From Cordia subcordata (taxonomy: Eukaryota; Streptophyta; Magnoliopsida; Boraginales; Cordiaceae): DNA of 64,000 bases. Positions 59,801 to 64,000 of this stretch are shown piece by piece (positions within the stretch are counted from its first letter, which is position 1; each line of letters starts with the position of its first letter). The position numbers and the translations under genes were made by a program. A model generated the notes under the pieces. That model ran no database searches and was not told the origin of the DNA. It saw nothing but the letters and a program-made list of their open reading frames with translations. The stretch covers positions 4,238,501 through 4,302,500 of the forward strand of contig JAPTOF010000012.1 of NCBI GenBank assembly GCA_028554755.1. The letters run 5' to 3'.

Positions 59801-62800
59801 TCAGCATGGCTCAGATGATGTCTCCTTCTGTTTTTCTCCAGGAGAGGAATCTTGATCAGTGGGCTGTATTGGTTCATTGCCTAAACTCATGCCCCGTGTC
59901 TCTATGTAATCCCATTTTTCTTGTAACTGATAGAGGAAAACAATGAAAGAAATCTCAATGGTGAATAATATGGTCCAAACTCTTGAACTTCTTGACGTTC
60001 TCTTCTGGTATGCCTGTAAACCAGTGTACATGTTGATGATTCCCAGCAGAGAAACTGCTGATCCAAGAAGCCAGTGAGCCAAGTACCATATACTTCTTCC
60101 CTTTTTTCCCCTGTACACAAATGATGACCAAACTGAAGAAACTAGATGGATTGAGCCTCCTTATATCTCAGTTTGGTGATACTTCACTCGTTTTTATATA
60201 GTAAGAGTTTTTATTACGATTATATGAATTAAAGGGAGTGAAGTGCCACCTAAGTGATATAGAGTACATTTTATCAGTAAAGTTACTTGGATCTTTCACA
60301 TTAGTTATTTAATGGGTAAATGACTCATTTGGTCGACTATTTTTAATCCTTTTGACGTAACTATGTTCCGTATACATAAAATGCGACAACTAAATCTCTT
60401 ATCTTTACAATTAATGAGTTCATTAATCTTGAGTCCAAAAAAATAAGAAAAATTACATTTGCATTGTCATCTCTTTATCATTTTTGACATTGTCACTCTC
60501 TTATATTTAAAATTATAACACCATTATTTTCTTAAAGTTTTTTGAGTGCAAACCTAAAACTCACAATTTTACAAAAATAAGGCACTAAATTATCACGTTC
60601 TAGAAATAGAAACCTTTATTATCGAAAAGGTCAGAAATAAAAAATAAAAAAATGAGTCACTTACCCTCATTTGATATTAACCCTCTACTTTAGCATTCTG
60701 AGCTACTGTTAAGATTAAATAATTTAACCAAGGCAGGTTTGTTATATAAATAATGGCCGTGAATAATTGGATTCACAAAAAATAAGGGAAGAATGTTAGA
60801 TAAGTTTTACCATTGTGGTCGTACGATCCCAGTAAGCGCTTGCAGCCATATGACAATGTATAAAGCTAAGCCCATCCTCTGGTGAATATTGTTGAATGAG
60901 TTCTCGAAGTTTCTTAGAGACAATATTGCTCCTGTTGTGGCAAGAATCACTGAGATTATCTGCATAATGATTAATGAACTTTAATGAACTTTGGCCTCCC
61001 TTGAAGTGAAAAAAAAAAAAAATTAATGAACTTTAAATAATCTCTTTAGTATATACTACATATACAGCGTTATCTAATTAATTAAGTGAGAGTATGCAAA
61101 AATCAACGAGGGACATGGCTTAAGATGATAATCATACTTAGAGTTGCTTACAATGTGTGTTATCAATCAATCATGTTATAATTAAGGAAATTGGTACAAC
61201 TAATATGATAATTATGATGTGTGCGCCTTGATTTTCTAGGTCCACAAATTGTAATTATTGATAAAGTTAGCTAATTCGGGGACATTGACAGGGGATTATC
61301 ATAACTGCTTTTTTCTTGCACTTCAAGGATTTGACCATATTACCCTACCTAGTTTAAGTAATAAAATAACTATTATTATAGTTTATTATTTTCGTGTTTC
61401 ATTCCATTATTCCCCAAATTACATTGCAGCTCGATTGATGAACTTTAGGGGATTTGGTCTTTTTTTTTTCAAAATTATTTTAAAAAAAATTAAAAGATAT
61501 AGTTTGGGGTGGGAAATTATCTCCAATGAACACTCCCGATTGAATAAATTCAGCGTTCGATATGACTATATTATTTGTAAATAAGTGGTAGAAGAGAAAC
61601 GAGTCCACACACATTTTAGTAAGTTGCTCTAATATCATCATAACAATTAATTATTTTATTTAAAAATTTCAAGTGTTAGAGTCGAGATCGCTATATTTAT
61701 TGTCTTCTGGAGGATAATGATGAAGACAAACGAAAATGACTTCTCGTTTTGCTAATAAAAAATGACCAATCTTTCTTTCTTAAAATGACGAGGAATTAAT
61801 TAACTTTAATTAGGAATGCACCCCAAGGTTATAAATGTAGTACTACAATGGCGCATTTTGATGCATGCTTTGAATAAATGATCTGGTAATAATTAATTAA
61901 TTATGAGAAAATTAAAGCATATAAACTTAAGGGAATTTAAATATGACACCGTTAACATGTTAATTTGTATTCTATATAGTGACGTCGCTAAAGTGATCAT
62001 CTGCGTTAGGAAGAGTTTATTTTCATTCTCAAACCCTACCTTATCCATCTAATGATAACAGTGGGGTATATTTCTAATTAACAAAGTTAAAAAGAATGTT
62101 ATCATAACTTTGCTTTGCTGTTAAAGTAATAAACTAAAACATGAAATCTCAGTGCAAAATGATCAAAATAAACAAATTGGACTTGCCTGAAGAGTAGCAT
62201 GAGTGTAGAAAATGAGTTTTAGCCTTCTTGCGTTTTCCTCACTTTTCGACATCCTCATTGCAAGAATGCCAACAGGCATTAAGAAACCCATTGAAACCCA
62301 GAACAGAAATCCATGCACAGCAATCTCAGATGATCGTTTAGGATTCATCACCTAACATATAAGACACAAACAGACATATGTAATAAAAGATAAAAGAATA
62401 ACCTGAAACTCACTAAACAAGTAATAATCATCAAAGATAAAAAGAAAAGATTAGATAAATAGTACTCTACTTTTGCGGTTTACTATAAGTGTGTATTACT
62501 TTATAATTTTAAAATAGACTTGGATGTCCATTTTAGAGGCCATGTGTGTTATATATTTAAGAATCACTGTTAAAATAGACTTGGATGTCCATTTTAGAGG
62601 CCATGTGTGTTATATATTTAAGGACCACTGAAGGGCTCTGTGCCTATTCAAAGAAATATGTGTATTATACATTTAAAGATTACTAGAAGGTTCTATGTAT
62701 ATTTTAGGTCAAGACTAGTGTGATATACATTTTTGAGCCCATTGTAGGAGAGTTCTGTGTTTATTTCGAAAGCACATAAAATATCATGCGCTTATGACAA

Positions 62801-62998
62801 ACTATAACAAGTAGGATGCTGAAAGTAAAAAAAAAAAAAAAAAGGAATTGTATTTACCTCATGAATTTTGTTATTGTTGTTTGTGTGAATAATATTTGTT
62901 TCCGCCTGTTGTTGAGATGACCTGACGAATGGTAGAAAAGTGAGACTAACAAGAATGGCAGCAAGTATGAAGCACACCAGCTTCTGCAACATTTGCAT
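59801..62998 (-). CDS. Cytochrome b561 domain protein (At2g30890-like)
   Basis: Predicted transmembrane, di-haem electron carrier of the CYB561/ferric-reductase family, moving electrons from ascorbate-type donors across a membrane. Four exons: 62858-62998, 62187-62351, 60811-60959 and 59801-60110, encoding 254 residues, close to the Arabidopsis relative. An N-terminal signal peptide (about 1-27) is followed by a short polar linker with Asn-rich NNNN, then the b561 core without a DOMON domain. Four conserved haem-ligand histidines sit at 60 (AVHGFL), 98 (FYTHAT), 128 (NNIHQR) and 164 (LAHWLL), one per central helix. Intron 2 uses a GC donor (CAG|GCAAGT) with a normal AG acceptor; the other two introns are GT-AG. 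The joined protein is continuous at every junction. The C-terminal tail is hydrophilic. Confidence 0.93.
62510..62632. repeat. Two-copy 61-bp tandem duplication in b561 intron 1
   Basis: TGGATGTCCATTTTAGAGGC begins at 62521 and 62582. The copies are identical over about 50 bp and then diverge (AAGAATCACT versus AAGGACCACT). Weaker related words continue to about 62760. Confidence 0.93.
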
Positions 62999-63672
62999 AC
63001 TGATAGCAAGAAGATGAGCCCTTGGTGCTCTCTTCTATAGCAGCAAGATGATTAGATAAAAACTGATGAGAGGCAGAAGCAATAAACACTTGTTGCTCTT
63101 TATCTAGCTTATATGGAAAGATGAAGATTCTCTTTTTCCCAAAGCAAAATCACTAATCCTCTTTGGGTTTAATAAAGAAGCGAAAGCGGAATGCTTGAAT
63201 GATAATAACTGCGGCCATTGCAATGCTAAGCATAGTTTTATAAGAAGTTTTAGAATGGGGGGTTTTGCTGTAATGTCAACAATGTAGGGACGCTTTCCAG
63301 AGTGACAAGGGAATGGAAAGTTGTCAGTATTTGTGTAAATGGTGGAAAAATTTTTATGAACTTTTTCAATAAAAGAATACAAAGTGGTCGACAATGGACT
63401 ATTAGGAGAGAGATGAAAGTGTGATTTCTACTTACCCAATGTATTGAGTATTCTATTTGAATCTGAGAAATTTATATGCATTTATACAGTCTGGCTTAGC
63501 TGAAGTTTTGCGGAGTGGGAATTTTTCGAAACCCTTCCACATGCCATGCCACTTAGAGACATTCTTTTCACTTTTTCTTTTCTTTCCCCCCCCCCCCCCT
63601 CTTCTTTTTCTTTTTTCTTTTCATATTTAAACATGCCCTGCCATGCTTCTTAATTTATTATTATTATTTTTA
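62999..63672. other. b561 leader and promoter region
   Basis: Expected to hold the 5' UTR and promoter of the minus-strand b561 gene. A CT-rich strip with a C homopolymer of about 13 bases lies at 63587-63599. A minus-strand open frame at 63104-63394 has no family features. Confidence 0.5.
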
Positions 63673-63930
63673 GAGTAAAATGTACATTATCCGTGTTTTG
63701 TCAAAGTTATACAAAATCAGCTCTCTATACTTTTAAAACTTGCTAATATACCCCTATGTTATAAAAGATATTGCTAATAACTCCTTGTGCTATAAAAAAA
63801 TATTATACCATCATCCTGAAAATAGGGAGTTTTGGGCAATATTTTTGATAACATAGAGAGATATTAGCAAATTTTCAAAATTTAAAAGATTTTACATATT
63901 TTTGACAAAACACAAAAAGATAAGTCTGCC
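63673..63930. repeat. Foldback MITE with about 115-bp arms
   Basis: 63683-63800 is the imperfect reverse complement of 63815-63930. Matched words include GTTTTGTCAAA/TTTGACAAAAC, CTTGCTAATATA/ATATTAGCAAA and TATGTTAT/ATAACATA. The left end AGAGTAAAATG is shared with the MITE at 59553. Confidence 0.75.
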
Positions 63931-64000
63931 CTTACCTTTTCTATATTTGGAGAAAGTACTTTTGAGACAACATTTTAGATTTATTAATAAGGCCATTCAC

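Noticed and set aside
63104..63394. 96-residue minus-strand frame upstream of the b561 gene
   Set aside because: No recognisable domain, no signal peptide, and it lies in the expected promoter/leader; probably non-coding.

Overview
This is a piece of an angiosperm, probably eudicot, nuclear genome. It has intron-containing genes with GT-AG splice sites, strongly AT-rich intergenic DNA, plant-specific families (WRKY, VQ, S1-type self-incompatibility homologue, RLCK, cytochrome b561) and dense plant-type mobile elements. I cannot name the species from the sequence.

Layout. Positions 1-2129 hold the 5' three-quarters of a polygalacturonase gene (minus strand, running off the left edge). Positions 2130-13536 hold no intact gene: a foldback element, a 5'-truncated LINE tail, a SINE and a small MITE. 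A group IIc WRKY gene lies at 13537-15797 (minus). After about 7 kb of repeat-bearing DNA comes a complete seven-exon receptor-like cytoplasmic kinase (23019-26642, minus), with a long leader to about 27.9 kb. Positions 28.2-48.8 kb are a roughly 20-kb island of nested mobile elements. On the right are an S1-homologue secreted protein (49374-49814, plus), a VQ-motif protein (52988-53542, plus), a tRNA-Arg(ACG) (54746-54818, plus), a class-3 lipase-like gene (55054-57241, minus) and a cytochrome b561 gene (59801-62998, minus).

The mobile-element island is the most informative part, because many insertions can be read with their target-site duplications. A poly-A retroposon (32658-35888, 14-bp TSD) was entered by a small non-autonomous LTR element (33553-35728, TSD GTTTT, nearly identical LTRs, Met-type primer site). 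A CACTA-type MITE (36605-36916, TSD ATT) sits inside a copy of a dispersed repeat. A decayed Ty1/copia RNase H region and 3' LTR abut a tandem array of TRIM-like units with four LTRs (38572-about 42014), itself hit by a hAT-like MITE. Two related solo-LTR-like segments (29013-30475; 44426-46123 with TSD ATTTA), two TSD-flanked SINEs and a 1.17-kb Mutator-like element complete it.

The genes do not form a pathway cluster, as expected for a plant genome. The only functional echo is that group IIc WRKY proteins and VQ-motif proteins are known interaction partners, and one of each occurs here about 37 kb apart. I found no convincing undescribed biological system. The strongest novel-looking observations are the ordered transposon nest, the tandem TRIM array, and a cluster of six W-box cores just inside the young LTR element. 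Exon coordinates were derived by hand from splice sites and reading-frame continuity and were not checked against transcripts.
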